Source: Pseudomaricurvus alkylphenolicus (GTDB lineage: Bacteria; Pseudomonadota; Gammaproteobacteria; Pseudomonadales; Cellvibrionaceae). From it: a stretch of DNA of 64,000 nucleotides. A program made the translations under genes and the position numbers. The notes beneath the pieces are model-generated. The model had not been told where the DNA came from. It worked only from the letters and a program-made list of their open reading frames with translations, and did no database searches. The DNA lies in the NCBI RefSeq assembly GCF_011683955.1, contig NZ_JAAQPI010000028.1:1-64000 (forward strand). Reading direction: 5' to 3'. Below, one piece after another: positions 25,163-34,970 of the stretch (position 1 is its first letter; every line of letters starts with the position of its first letter).

Positions 25163-27400
25163 TTAGGCGCCGGTGCTACGATACAGACCACGGTAGTCGA
25201 TGACGCCCGCACCAAAGTCCAGGCGGACCTTCATTTCTACCCCATCCACATCGAACCCTTGACGAGTCTCCAGGTAGGCACCTTCCTGACCCTCGAGATA
25301 GGCGTATTCAATGGTGTCGATGCGATTAGAACTGGCCGCACCGTACCACTTCACCTCACTGTCACCATCCAAACGCGCCTCAACCAGCAGCTCCATGGTG
25401 CCAGCGAAGGGGTTTACGCTGGACGGCTGATCAGGCGTGATCGAGGCCAGGAACTTCTGAGCCGTGGTTTCCAGAGCCGCGGGCACCATCAGGAAGGCAG
25501 GCGCGAGATTGATTGGCGTTTTATCATCCAGCTTCTTCTGAGTACGCATTTTCTTGCGCATGGTGTTCAGACCCGCCTCAGCGATCACCCCGGTACCGGT
25601 GTTCTTGTGGTCATTGTGGAACAGCGCCTTGCCATCGCCCATGGTGACGTCACTGAGAATCAGATCCCAGACTACTTCGCTCTCGGTTTCAGCCACCTGC
25701 GCCCCTTGCATCATAGGGATGCGAGACAGAGCATCAAGGTCGTCGTTAATCAAAGTCTGGCGAGTGATCGCCAGAATCTCACCGTAGGTTGCAAGCCCGT
25801 AGCTCTCCTTCCCATCGGTCAACTTACCGCGGCGGAATTCGCCTTTTTCATTGACCTTGTTGAGCGAAGCGCCCGCCGAATCCAACTGCGCTCGATTGAT
25901 GGCCTTGAAGTCCGACGCCGTCACACGGCGACAGAAACGAGTGAACGTTCGAGGCGCTGCCTCATAACCCGCTCGCAGCGTCTTGTTAGCCACATCCGCC
26001 AGAATGGCGGCAAAGTCGCTGGAGCTGTGCATCGCCTTAGCAGCAATAGCACTCTTACTCATGCCCGCAGTATCGATACCATTGAGATTCAAATGCGCGG
26101 TAGCGAGCTCAATGAGCGTCATATGCGCAAACATCTTGCTGTTGTCATCGATCTTGTAGGCCACCGGATCAAAGCGGTGCAGCAGCGCCTGCGCCATAGC
26201 GACATTGGCCGCCTCGGTACCGATCGAAGTCACCCGCACACCCGGCGCCGGCATTTGCGACTGACTGCGCTGCGCCACCACATCCAGGGCACGATCGCGA
26301 GCTGTTGACAGGGAAATGCCATCATTGATGTAGGCCGTCACAACAGCGGTTTCGAGTCCGTATTTAGCCCCCATCTCAGTAATATCAGCGATACGCTTGC
26401 GCTCTTGCGCTACAGCTTGTGACGCAGCGGCCACTGAATCAGCAACAGCCGTAGTGGTGGTAGTTACAGCGGGAACCGGCTGGGAAGCAGGCTCACTTGG
26501 CTTCAGAGCAGCCTCCAGCTCACCCAGCTGCTCATCACTGGCCTCGACCTCACCAGTAATCAGCGCTTTGGCATTATCGATACCTTTCAGCTTGGCCAAA
26601 GCGTCATCGACACTCGAAAACGCAGCGGCAAGAAGCTGTAGGATGCTGGCAGCCATAGCAGTATTGCCGCCACTCTTTGCGACCACTTTAAATTTCATGG
26701 ATGTTTTCCTCGTAGGTTTCGCAGCGGCTGCTGCAGTTGATGCCAATCCATTCCAAAGGTCGGATGGCGGATTATGAAAACTTGCTGGTTGATAGGACGC
26801 CGCGATCGCCACGTCCTCGACAATTTCGTCACACAGGCCCATTTCCAGGCACTGCTGAGGCGTTAGCCAGTGATCCTTCCCATCACTGATCAACGCGGTG
26901 ATTTGCTCGGCCGTCTGGTTACCTTTCTGCGCGTAGCAATCAACATAACTGCCCTCAAGAATGTCGATCTGATCGGCCATCTCTCGGAGCTCATCGGCAT
27001 TGCCACTCGCTGCCAGGCTCGGCTTGTGCATCATCCAGAGGGCATTCGACGGCATACGAACAACGTCGCCGGCACAGGCAACGGCCGACCCCATACTGGC
27101 CGCGATACCATCGATATAAACCACGACTCGCTTTTCAGAACGCTTCAATGCGTTGTAGATGGCCAAACCTTCCATCAGGTTGCCACCTGGTGAGTGGATC
27201 CGGACCACCAGATCCCCGTCGGTGACCGCGACCTCTGCCTGGCGAACGACAGTTTCGGCATCAAGGTCATCCCACCAATCCCCAATAACGCCATAGATAA
27301 GGAGCTCGCCTTTGCCGTTTATGGCGCAACGTGTACCAGTGACCACTCCGGAGGCCATCGCGACCACCCGAGATAAGTTATTCAGCTTCATCAGGTTCAT
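25163..27400 (-). CDS. ClpP-like prohead protease / major capsid protein fusion
   Basis: A 745-residue fusion. Residues 30-200 are a ClpP/S14-type protease: HSPGG near 69-73, nucleophile Ser102 in IAASMGSA and His125 in WMMHKPS. A Pro/Thr/Ala-rich linker (about 290-335) leads into a scaffold-like helix. The capsid part (about 400-745) has TFTRFCRRVTASDFK and the terminal DFGAGVIDYRGLYRSTGA. The fusion implies that processing releases the capsid subunit, as in other phages with this arrangement. The 5' end overlaps the portal gene by 23 bases. A downstream Met at 27391 is an alternative start. Confidence 0.88.
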   Translation of the reverse strand: MNLMKLNNLSRVVAMASGVVTGTRCAINGKGELLIYGVIGDWWDDLDAETVVRQAEVAVTDGDLVVRIHSPGGNLMEGLAIYNALKRSEKRVVVYIDGIAASMGSAVACAGDVVRMPSNALWMMHKPSLAASGNADELREMADQIDILEGSYVDCYAQKGNQTAEQITALISDGKDHWLTPQQCLEMGLCDEIVEDVAIAASYQPASFHNPPSDLWNGLASTAAAAAKPTRKTSMKFKVVAKSGGNTAMAASILQLLAAAFSSVDDALAKLKGIDNAKALITGEVEASDEQLGELEAALKPSEPASQPVPAVTTTTTAVADSVAAASQAVAQERKRIADITEMGAKYGLETAVVTAYINDGISLSTARDRALDVVAQRSQSQMPAPGVRVTSIGTEAANVAMAQALLHRFDPVAYKIDDNSKMFAHMTLIELATAHLNLNGIDTAGMSKSAIAAKAMHSSSDFAAILADVANKTLRAGYEAAPRTFTRFCRRVTASDFKAINRAQLDSAGASLNKVNEKGEFRRGKLTDGKESYGLATYGEILAITRQTLINDDLDALSRIPMMQGAQVAETESEVVWDLILSDVTMGDGKALFHNDHKNTGTGVIAEAGLNTMRKKMRTQKKLDDKTPINLAPAFLMVPAALETTAQKFLASITPDQPSSVNPFAGTMELLVEARLDGDSEVKWYGAASSNRIDTIEYAYLEGQEGAYLETRQGFDVDGVEMKVRLDFGAGVIDYRGLYRSTGA

Positions 27401-28892
27401 CCTCTGGTTTTTCTGTTATTTCCGGCTCTTCCGTCTCCGCCGGAGTAGAACCGTCACTTTGTCGCTGGCCACTTTGGTTGGTTTGAGCTGGATTGGAGTC
27501 CAGCACCAGACCAAGATCCTCCAGGAGCTTAAAGTCTTCCGCGCACTCTCGAAGTACAGCCTCAGGGTCCGAATAACCCAGCGAACGCAATATTCCGGTA
27601 ATACTCCCGAACCCACCGCGACACTGCTTGATCAAAGCCGGGATATCGTCACGCAGATTTAGAATTTCGGTACGCGGTGGCACCCAATCAAAGGTCGTGC
27701 CGCTGATATCGAATCCAGCCATATCGGCAGCCTCGATAAACCAACGCTCCACATTCCGACAGAATTGAGGCACGAGCATGGTTTTTCGCCAGCGCCGAGC
27801 ATTGCCGTACACTTCCAAGCGACCAATCTTTGTACTGGCAAAGTTGGCTCCCTTAATATTGCCGGTGACAATCTGATGATTCAGACCGTAGCCCCGAGCA
27901 ACCATGTGCTCTTCACCCTCAATAAACTCACCCTGCCCACTGACAGAGGGCGGGTTGGCATAGGAGACTGTCTCATCCTGCGCCAGCCGTGCGATCATCG
28001 CCGGCTCAATGGTGGTAGGCAGCGGATCCCCTTTGAGCTTCCCACTTTCGCCCTGCGTGATAAACGCCGCCAGACACGCCGCAATCTTCTGCTGCCTCAG
28101 GCGCGCATCCTGAAAGTCATCCAGGTTGGCCACCCGCGTCATGGCGGAAGTGCCCCGCGGAATTCCCCTCACCTGGCCCGGTCGACGCACTTCATAGACA
28201 TGCGCTAGATCTTCTGCACGTACCAACGCCGACTGACCGGGAGAAACCCCACGATCACCTGGATGAGACCGATGGATGTAGTAGCCATAGCGGGAGTCGT
28301 CAGCATTGAAGACAACCCCTTGCACCACACGTCGACCTTCGATCACCCCGTCTCTCAAGTGGTCAAGATAATCGCCCTCCAACAACCGAACCTGTAGAGG
28401 CACCCGAACGCCCGGTATTCGTTTGATCTTTTTCATCGCGAGCACTTCGCCGCTCTCGACTTCACTCCGCATCGTCAGCGCCTGCAAACCAAACAGGTCC
28501 AATCGACCGTCAGCGTCCGCCAGAACGCTTTGCGACCATTCAAGCATCAACTCATTGGCCAACTTCTCTTTGGCCTTACTCTTGTTTTTGGCCGATGGCG
28601 TAATACCCTCGGCAACCACCAGAGAAACCGCACTGTCAATCACAGAAGCAACATAAGGATTGTTCCTGGCCAACTCACGATGTCGGTAACGAAGCGCCGT
28701 GAGCGCAACGCGATTCTCGGCATTCTGAGAGGTGTCACTGCCGCGGATCCATTCATTGCCACGCCCCTTGCCGGCACCGTCGTAGCCTGCCTCGGTCGTC
28801 AACACATCCGTCAACGCCTTCGCACGAACCCGAGCCAGCCCGCGCTCCGGCGATAGCCCCATCACAATGCGATCGAGAATATTAAGCTTCAC
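27378..28892 (-). CDS. portal protein, lambda gpB type
   Basis: A 504-residue portal. Landmarks are an N-terminal basic segment, RHRELARNNPYVASVIDSAV, the DYL and GRRVVQGVVFNAD segments, and an ARLAQDETVSYANPP stem region, all typical of lambda-type portals. The gene starts with GTG overlapping the gpW-like stop (GTGA). The C-terminal 50 residues are acidic and disordered. It forms the dodecameric DNA gate at one capsid vertex. Confidence 0.9.
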   Translation of the reverse strand: MKLNILDRIVMGLSPERGLARVRAKALTDVLTTEAGYDGAGKGRGNEWIRGSDTSQNAENRVALTALRYRHRELARNNPYVASVIDSAVSLVVAEGITPSAKNKSKAKEKLANELMLEWSQSVLADADGRLDLFGLQALTMRSEVESGEVLAMKKIKRIPGVRVPLQVRLLEGDYLDHLRDGVIEGRRVVQGVVFNADDSRYGYYIHRSHPGDRGVSPGQSALVRAEDLAHVYEVRRPGQVRGIPRGTSAMTRVANLDDFQDARLRQQKIAACLAAFITQGESGKLKGDPLPTTIEPAMIARLAQDETVSYANPPSVSGQGEFIEGEEHMVARGYGLNHQIVTGNIKGANFASTKIGRLEVYGNARRWRKTMLVPQFCRNVERWFIEAADMAGFDISGTTFDWVPPRTEILNLRDDIPALIKQCRGGFGSITGILRSLGYSDPEAVLRECAEDFKLLEDLGLVLDSNPAQTNQSGQRQSDGSTPAETEEPEITEKPEDEPDEAE

Positions 28893-29098
28893 TGGTAGTC
28901 TCGCTTGTAGCTGGTTTTCAGAACCCTGTCTTCACCGGTTGAACCGGCTCCGTTCACGGCGTCCTCAATCATCGACCGGACTTGCATCATTTCAGCTAGG
29001 GAACGAAATGTAGTGGAGCGCCCATTGATGGTGACCTGCAGAACGCCCGTGGCGATCGCCGCACTGATGTCCCTGAGGTCTTGTTGTGTATACGACAT
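28889..29098 (-). CDS. gpW-type head-tail joining protein
   Basis: A 69-residue protein beginning MSYTQQDLRDISAAIATGV, with QVTINGRSTTFRSLAEM next. This is the gpW signature (helix, beta hairpin, helix). Its place between large terminase and portal is as in lambda. It stabilises packaged heads before tail attachment. Confidence 0.9.
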   Translation of the reverse strand: MSYTQQDLRDISAAIATGVLQVTINGRSTTFRSLAEMMQVRSMIEDAVNGAGSTGEDRVLKTSYKRDYQ

Positions 29099-29110
29099 AT
29101 AACCCGTGCC

Positions 29111-31192
29111 TTAGATTCGGTAATTGGATTCGCGCCGCGGCGCCTCTTCCAGCTCAGATTCGACCACTTCCAGAGGACGCGCCTCGCTGAATAGATCGGA
29201 TTGCTTGATGTTCAACTCAATCTCATCCCACTGCTTATCGGACTTCGTATGGACATTGACTGCACGAGCGGCGTGCTCGGCGTAGACCTCGCAGTCCCAG
29301 AATTCGCAAGGACATCCCGGTTTCTGCTTCCATGTTTTTCGACCACTTTTGTCAGGGATTTTGGATTCGGCCAACAACTGATCAAAGTAGTCGTCACGCA
29401 TCTGATCACTGTTGAAATAGTGAAAACGCCCGACGCCTTTCGCGTTCAGCGCCATCTGATCAGAGACGTAGTCCTTAGCCTTGTTAGTCCCAATGATGTA
29501 GAGTTTGAGGCCCTTTTTGTCAGCCTTGGTCCGCTTCTTGGGATCTTTATGTGTGAGGGTCTTTGACGGCGTTACAAAAACTGGCGGATCGGTTTTTGAA
29601 CTCGATCCCTTACCCGCCATGATCTCAACCGTCGGATACTTCTTTTCTCGAGTGGACACCCACTCATACACGGCATCGGTTGCATGACCGCCGGAGTCGA
29701 TGGTAATGGCAGAGGCAAAAATACTTCCTCCGCTTTCATGCTCAAAAGGAGAGAACACCAACTTATCCAGAGCAGTCCAAACAGCATCTTGGTCATTAAT
29801 CGTGGTCTTCTCGGCATAGAGTTCGTCAGCATACATTAACCAGCTTCGACGTTTGCGACCGTGCGCACGGATAACCACCGCCAAACGATCGTCTTGAACA
29901 TCGATACCAATGGTGATGATGAGCCCCTGATCCGGACACATGAGCTCGTCGTGTTGAGATTCTGGATCCGCCTTCGCTTCTTTGCGCAGAGTATCGGCAT
30001 CAGAACGCGTGTCTTCGTACTCGTAGGCCCTTCCGAGCTTTGAGTTAATGAATACAATTTTCTTGGTGTTATCACCCAGGTCGGCGTAATGCTCCGCCTC
30101 CAGGTAATCCCTAACCATGTCTGCCATGCCTACACCAGGCAAACAACTATACAGCTCATTCAGACCCGTGAAACCGGCCACACCAGGTGAGTTGGAAGTA
30201 GGCACCCAGCCACATAAAGGGTCCCCCGCTTCCATCGCGTCATAGACCGTATTGCGGATGTTTTCCTTACGTTGAAAATCGTCCCATTCAGTACCACAAC
30301 CAGGACACGCGTAGACTGTGAGCTCTGGTCGATGGAACCCGTAGATCGGATGCTTTTCACTTTCCGGATTGTCTGGCGCTTGCCAGCCCCATAGCTGCTC
30401 AAACATGAGCGGATGGGCTTCACCGCACTCGTGGCATTTGACCGGCAGCACCCTTTTGTCAGAGCGCTCTATGTGTTCAGCAACCCGGCTAAAACCCTTA
30501 ACCGACGGCGTGCCTCCCAGGATTTTCTTTGGTCGGCGCGCTCGTTTCGTCCGTTCGAACAGCAGCTTGATCGAATCACCCTGGTTGCCGACGTTTTCAT
30601 TGGCATCGTCCGGCTCTTCCACAAATACGAAATCCGCCGTAGTGGACTTCATGTTACCGGCGGCATTCGAGCCAAAGAATTCCATCCATCCACCTTCCCA
30701 CTGTTTGGAAAGAATGGAATTACCCGACCGGCGACTGGTCGTGAAGTCAACCAGCTTTTGAACCTCAGGGGTGGCCTTCCCCATCGGCTCCAGTTTTTTT
30801 TGACTGAACTTTCGCGCCTGGCTGTCGCTGGCGAACATACCCAGGATCACACAACCAGGACCACAAACGCGGTTAAAAATGTAGGCAATCAGCGCTGTAG
30901 TCCACAGCACCTGAGCCGCTTTCATGCAATAGACTTCTGGTATCTCCGGATCATCAAACGCAGCAAAGATGCCGTATAGATGCGGACCGTAGTCCAGGTC
31001 AAACTTGGTCTGAAACGCCCCAACCTCACGGGGCAAACGAAGACTTTCTTGTGACCAATCAGCCGTAGACTCCGGCGATTTCGGCACCAATGTCTCCGAC
31101 GCCTGAACTAAAATCCTCCCCAAATTGGCGCGCAGCTTCAGCAATGCTCTTTGCGGAATCGCCGATAGGGCCAAAGATAAGTTCATCATCAA
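29111..31192 (-). CDS. terminase large subunit, GpA family
   Basis: A 693-residue packaging motor. The ATPase half shows a degenerate Walker A-like segment (MKAAQVLWTT) and Walker B ADFVFVEEPDD. A zinc-binding pair follows (CHECG and CPGCG). The nuclease half begins near GIDVQDDRLAV. It cuts concatemers and drives DNA into the prohead. From 31192 it overlaps the small subunit by 134 bases; a TTG/GTG pair at 31090/31087 with GGAG ahead is a plausible true start. Confidence 0.92.
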   Translation of the reverse strand: MMMNLSLALSAIPQRALLKLRANLGRILVQASETLVPKSPESTADWSQESLRLPREVGAFQTKFDLDYGPHLYGIFAAFDDPEIPEVYCMKAAQVLWTTALIAYIFNRVCGPGCVILGMFASDSQARKFSQKKLEPMGKATPEVQKLVDFTTSRRSGNSILSKQWEGGWMEFFGSNAAGNMKSTTADFVFVEEPDDANENVGNQGDSIKLLFERTKRARRPKKILGGTPSVKGFSRVAEHIERSDKRVLPVKCHECGEAHPLMFEQLWGWQAPDNPESEKHPIYGFHRPELTVYACPGCGTEWDDFQRKENIRNTVYDAMEAGDPLCGWVPTSNSPGVAGFTGLNELYSCLPGVGMADMVRDYLEAEHYADLGDNTKKIVFINSKLGRAYEYEDTRSDADTLRKEAKADPESQHDELMCPDQGLIITIGIDVQDDRLAVVIRAHGRKRRSWLMYADELYAEKTTINDQDAVWTALDKLVFSPFEHESGGSIFASAITIDSGGHATDAVYEWVSTREKKYPTVEIMAGKGSSSKTDPPVFVTPSKTLTHKDPKKRTKADKKGLKLYIIGTNKAKDYVSDQMALNAKGVGRFHYFNSDQMRDDYFDQLLAESKIPDKSGRKTWKQKPGCPCEFWDCEVYAEHAARAVNVHTKSDKQWDEIELNIKQSDLFSEARPLEVVESELEEAPRRESNYRI

Positions 31193-31592
31193 TCTTGATC
31201 GAAAGCTCAGACTCCAGGCGCTCCTGGATCTTGATACCCGCGTTCGTCAACTCCGTTGAAACATCTGAAAAGACTCGATTGATCGCACCACCCACGTCGA
31301 TCGACAACACAAGATTGTCGAGCTCTTTGTTGTTGGCGATCGCCAGTTGAAGCGTTTTTTGTTCGGACTCTCTCAGCCGCTGCTCAGCAAGAGATTTGTC
31401 ATTGTCGTTGGCGCGACCGGCGGCCTCGGTTCGCATGTGCTCACAGTAAATCAGCAACCACTCACGGTAGGTGCCTCCCATCTGGAGCCCAACCTTGGAG
31501 GCGTTTTTCTGGATAGCCTGACGGCTAACACCAACGAGCTCAGCCAATCCGGCCTGAGTAGCCTCATCGTCAAGCGAGACAACCGAAGCCAT
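31059..31592 (-). CDS. terminase small subunit, Nu1-like
   Basis: A 177-residue DNA-recognition subunit. The N-terminal winged helix (DEATQAGLAELVGVSRQAIQKN) is followed by helices for oligomerisation. I chose the ATG at 31592 because a G-rich site (GGGGGG) lies just before it and the HTH starts soon after; the frame is open to 31643. It precedes and overlaps the large subunit. It should bind the cos or pac site, which I could not locate. Confidence 0.82.
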   Translation of the reverse strand: MASVVSLDDEATQAGLAELVGVSRQAIQKNASKVGLQMGGTYREWLLIYCEHMRTEAAGRANDNDKSLAEQRLRESEQKTLQLAIANNKELDNLVLSIDVGGAINRVFSDVSTELTNAGIKIQERLESELSIKIDDELIFGPIGDSAKSIAEAARQFGEDFSSGVGDIGAEIAGVYG

Positions 31593-31686
31593 GACAACCC
31601 CCCATAGGAATAAACTTTTGATGGAAATTTGCGAGCCTGCCACCCGTATGTCACGGATCGCCAGGGAGGACCCAGACCCACCCCCC

Positions 31687-32055
31687 TTAGGCGTCGGGGT
31701 CTATGAACCAGAGCTCAAGCACCCTCTCGGGATCGCGGGGCACGATGGTCTCGACGCCGGCACCATTGATCAACACCTGCCCCTTGGGATGGCCAGGATC
31801 AAATACACGCAGGGTTGCGTAGAGTTTCTGGCCGTGAGCGATGTTGAGCTCGTTGAGATTGAAGATAATCTCGCCTTCCTCCCCGCCCTGCCATTTAATT
31901 AGGCTGGATTCACTATCAGCATCGGCAACGACGCCCATGCCCGAGATCGAGAGCGTCATGCGATCGACAAGCGAGAAGTCAAACGGGCTGCCGTCAGCTT
32001 TGAACACTCTGATCGAGTTGGGGTCATTGGTCCCCTTGTAGACGGTCTCGATCAC
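31687..32055 (-). CDS. hypothetical virion-type protein
   Basis: A 122-residue beta-rich protein (MIETVYKGTNDPNSIRVFKADGSPFDFS ... GKLYATLRVFDPGHPKGQVL). It looks like an Ig-like or fibre-accessory domain. It sits 3 bp after the CBM-containing fibre gene in the same operon, so a structural role is likely. No family named. Confidence 0.5.
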   Translation of the reverse strand: MIETVYKGTNDPNSIRVFKADGSPFDFSLVDRMTLSISGMGVVADADSESSLIKWQGGEEGEIIFNLNELNIAHGQKLYATLRVFDPGHPKGQVLINGAGVETIVPRDPERVLELWFIDPDA

Positions 32056-32057
32056 AA

Positions 32058-32648
32058 TTAACTCTCACCAAAGGTCAACGCACCAGCCCCAAAGGACGGG
32101 GCCGCATCGCCATTGTTAACGTTCTTGGCGTTCGTCAATACACCGATATGATAGATATTACCGGCCGCCGCCGCTGAAACCGTAAACAACCCAACCACAA
32201 GACCCCAGTCGCCCGTCGGAGCGGCGAAATCAATGCTGGCCGCGTTGTCGATATCACCCGGCGTCGGGTTATCCCAATTAGCGTCCAGAGGATCACGCTG
32301 CACCCGCGCGTAGGAACCGCCCGAAACCTCCGGTATGGTCGATCCGGTATCAGCCTTCAGGAGCAGGGACATTTCAGTCCAGACCGCAGCATTGTCGCTG
32401 GTCGTCCCACCTTTGGTCGTACCCCAGGTCGGCTCACTGGCATCTGAGGTTCCAGCCGTAGTACAGATGTAGATGTGGCCATTGTCCACCGAAGGGACAA
32501 TGACGTCATTTAGGGCATACGCAGTATTGGCCTGCCAGCGCCCCTTGTTCGCGACGATCAGACCCACGTGGATCGCGGTCGGCTTGGCAAACGTACCGGT
32601 TCGGTAGATATGCTTAACAATCTCATCTTCCAACCAATTAGATTTCAT
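32058..32648 (-). CDS. tail fibre-type protein with carbohydrate-binding insert
   Basis: A 196-residue protein. The ends (LEDEIVKHIYRTGTFAKPTAIHVGL and SYARVQRDP...FDAAPTG-like stretch) match small phage fibre/adhesin proteins. Residues about 37-93 hold an insert with WQANTAYALNDVIVPS, HIYICTTAGTS and EPTWGTT, the layout of a carbohydrate-binding (CBM5/12-like) module. It may bind surface glycans. It is expressed with the neighbouring repeat and spike-like genes. Confidence 0.65.
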   Translation of the reverse strand: MKSNWLEDEIVKHIYRTGTFAKPTAIHVGLIVANKGRWQANTAYALNDVIVPSVDNGHIYICTTAGTSDASEPTWGTTKGGTTSDNAAVWTEMSLLLKADTGSTIPEVSGGSYARVQRDPLDANWDNPTPGDIDNAASIDFAAPTGDWGLVVGLFTVSAAAAGNIYHIGVLTNAKNVNNGDAAPSFGAGALTFGES

Positions 32649-32658
32649 GCCCTATTCC

Positions 32659-33585
32659 TCAATGAATGGTAAATGTGGGAGTCTTCGAAGTCAGCTCATA
32701 CTTGGGCGTTGTAGACTCAATCGTGATAATGCCGTCCAGATCCGGGAACGCTTCACCCAAGATCAATACCCCGGACACCTGCGCCTCACCATCAACACTC
32801 GCCACCAGGTTGATCTGCGTCGTCAATTCAGCAATGGCCGACGACTCGCCACGAACCACGGCAGCCAGTAGGTTGGCATCCACCTGCAGATCACCAACAA
32901 CGGTAGAGACCCCTTCAACATTAGCCGCCAGCAGAATACTGGCCGTCAGATCACCACCAGCGGATGCCTGCCCAGCTACTGTGGCCGCCATCTCAATGGA
33001 CGTCATTAGGTCTGCGGTTACCGCCGACGACCCACTAATAGCCGCTGCAAACAGGCCCGCTGACGAGAGCTCACCATTGGCGGTAGAGCTACCAGACAAA
33101 GAGGCAGCCAGCTGTATCAACGCTTGCAGATCTGCTTGAACCTCACTGGACCCCGCTACAGAGGCCCCCAGCTTGACTCCTGTGGTTAAGCTGCCCGTCG
33201 CCGATGAATCGCCCACCATGGCAGCCGCTAGTTGAATCAACGCTTGTAAGCTTGCCTGAGTCGTCGACTGCCCCGTAGAGGACGCATTCAGATTGATACC
33301 CGTCGCTAGGTCGGCACTGGCCGATGCCTCACCGACCACAATCGCGCTGAGCAGAATGTCTACCGAGGTGAGGGCTGCGCTTACATCGGCCCCACCAGCA
33401 ACATCAGCCGCCAGTTGAATAGCCACTGACAAATCCGCAGAGACTAGCGATTCACCCAACACTGTCGACTCCAGTGCTATTTCCTCACCCCCTGCAGATG
33501 GGGACGCAAAAATTGCCCCACCGGCAATACGCTTTTGACCATCGGGGACACCAACGATCCCGCCATTGACAATGCGCTTTGCCAT
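32659..33585 (-). CDS. 20-residue-repeat protein, likely fibrous virion protein
   Basis: A 308-residue protein. From about residue 35 to 275 it consists of eleven or so repeats of about 20 residues with the pattern L-A-A-x-V-x-G-x-S-x-x-x-x-x-L-x-x-x-I-x. The small-residue, regularly spaced hydrophobic design suggests a beta-solenoid or fibrous rod. The N-terminus (MAKRIVNGGIVGVPDGQKRI) looks like an attachment peptide. It overlaps the preceding spike-like gene by one base. Function inferred only from neighbours. Confidence 0.6.
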   Translation of the reverse strand: MAKRIVNGGIVGVPDGQKRIAGGAIFASPSAGGEEIALESTVLGESLVSADLSVAIQLAADVAGGADVSAALTSVDILLSAIVVGEASASADLATGINLNASSTGQSTTQASLQALIQLAAAMVGDSSATGSLTTGVKLGASVAGSSEVQADLQALIQLAASLSGSSTANGELSSAGLFAAAISGSSAVTADLMTSIEMAATVAGQASAGGDLTASILLAANVEGVSTVVGDLQVDANLLAAVVRGESSAIAELTTQINLVASVDGEAQVSGVLILGEAFPDLDGIITIESTTPKYELTSKTPTFTIH

Positions 33586-34970
33586 CAGGCTGCCAAAGCC
33601 CCAATGTCAGTACAAAGGTAAATCACTGCATTCGGCTTAGCTGCGAACGCACGAAGCTTGGGCACACTGTTAGCACCACCGTTCCCGATGACGCTAGTAT
33701 CAATATCAATGTAATACAGGTTGTAGCCCGTCAATGGGCTTGCGCCATCTTTCCAGGTCGATCCCGTGTCCGAACTTAACGTCACACCAACTGTGGCAAG
33801 TCTATCTGGATTGCGAGTATCCGCGTGATTCCATAAATTCTTGTTGGTACCGTCAGGGAACATTACTCGCAACCAAAAATCCAAATCCGTTAGAGAGTCC
33901 GTACTCACCAGATAAACTCGCAACTTGTTACTTGATGCGTTGCTGAGATCAACGGCCCAGTCAGGCAAATCGAAAAAGAAAGGCGTCGCTAAGCTAGCCA
34001 TTCCATTCGTTACACAGTGAAGCGAGACCTTTTCTCCACCAGGGAAAGCCATCGATTCATCGCGATGAATGCCCGCATCGTCTTGATCGTCAACGTATCC
34101 GCCATAACCTTGAACATGAAACTGATACTCGGCGGCCGCACTGTCGGACGAGCAGTTATAAGCTTCAAAGCGGTGAGTGTAGTTGGTGAATTCTTCTTCA
34201 ACGAAGGCCGTTAAACCTGATGCGACCTTACAGCCCCGCATCCTGACACTGATATTGTCATCAGATCCGATCGTACCGCCAATATCCTCAAGGATGTAAT
34301 TTGTAACGTTCGTAAAATCAACGCCATCCAATCTTGACGTGAAGCCCCTTGTGCCCATATCACCAAATACTGCAGCAGGCTTAACGGCAGCATCTACACT
34401 ACCGCCTACGACATCAATGACACTTCCGCCGCCAATTCCGATCAAATGAGCAGCCGTATTGTTGACCTTAAACGTTGGGTTAATGGCCAAATGGTACCCG
34501 CCGTCAGCGGAAATATTCAGGCATCGGTCAAAACTTCCATCAGCTTCGAAGGTGCAATCTTCGCTCATGCTAAACGTATTCGTGGAAGCTATTACAATAT
34601 CGTTGGCGGCCTTCGACCACAGGCCGCACATGTAAAAAATGCCGTCGTAGGTCAAGAAACTTCCGCCGCCGGTATGTTGGAAATTTTTAGAGCTCGCCTT
34701 AACTGGAGTGTCGCAGTTTGCGTCATCCACACAAATCAGCTGTCCCCCGTCCCCGGATTGAGGACCGGTCAACGTCAGACCGGACGCGGATTCATCATGA
34801 TCCTCGGAAACGCACATAATATCCCCAGAACCATAGCCATCCGCTTGAGCATCGGCGTAAGAGGCATAGACGTTGGCCGCGCCAAGTGAGGCGAAGCTGC
34901 CGGTCTGTTTGGTAAGCGCACCGCCGGTAGTGCGCCCGCCGATGACACTGCTGACGTAAAAATACCCCAT
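33585..34970 (-). CDS. putative tail spike with beta-helix-like region
   Basis: A 461-residue protein. The opening (MGYFYVSSVIGGRTTGGAL ... YADAQADGYGSGDIMCVSEDHDE) is that of proteins leading into a right-handed parallel beta-helix, and the middle is rich in short strands with Asp/Asn/Gly turns (TFEADGSFDRCLNISADGG). The C-terminal 140 residues form a separate beta domain. Such proteins bind or degrade surface polysaccharide. No catalytic motif is evident. Confidence 0.55.
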   Translation of the reverse strand: MGYFYVSSVIGGRTTGGALTKQTGSFASLGAANVYASYADAQADGYGSGDIMCVSEDHDESASGLTLTGPQSGDGGQLICVDDANCDTPVKASSKNFQHTGGGSFLTYDGIFYMCGLWSKAANDIVIASTNTFSMSEDCTFEADGSFDRCLNISADGGYHLAINPTFKVNNTAAHLIGIGGGSVIDVVGGSVDAAVKPAAVFGDMGTRGFTSRLDGVDFTNVTNYILEDIGGTIGSDDNISVRMRGCKVASGLTAFVEEEFTNYTHRFEAYNCSSDSAAAEYQFHVQGYGGYVDDQDDAGIHRDESMAFPGGEKVSLHCVTNGMASLATPFFFDLPDWAVDLSNASSNKLRVYLVSTDSLTDLDFWLRVMFPDGTNKNLWNHADTRNPDRLATVGVTLSSDTGSTWKDGASPLTGYNLYYIDIDTSVIGNGGANSVPKLRAFAAKPNAVIYLCTDIGALAA

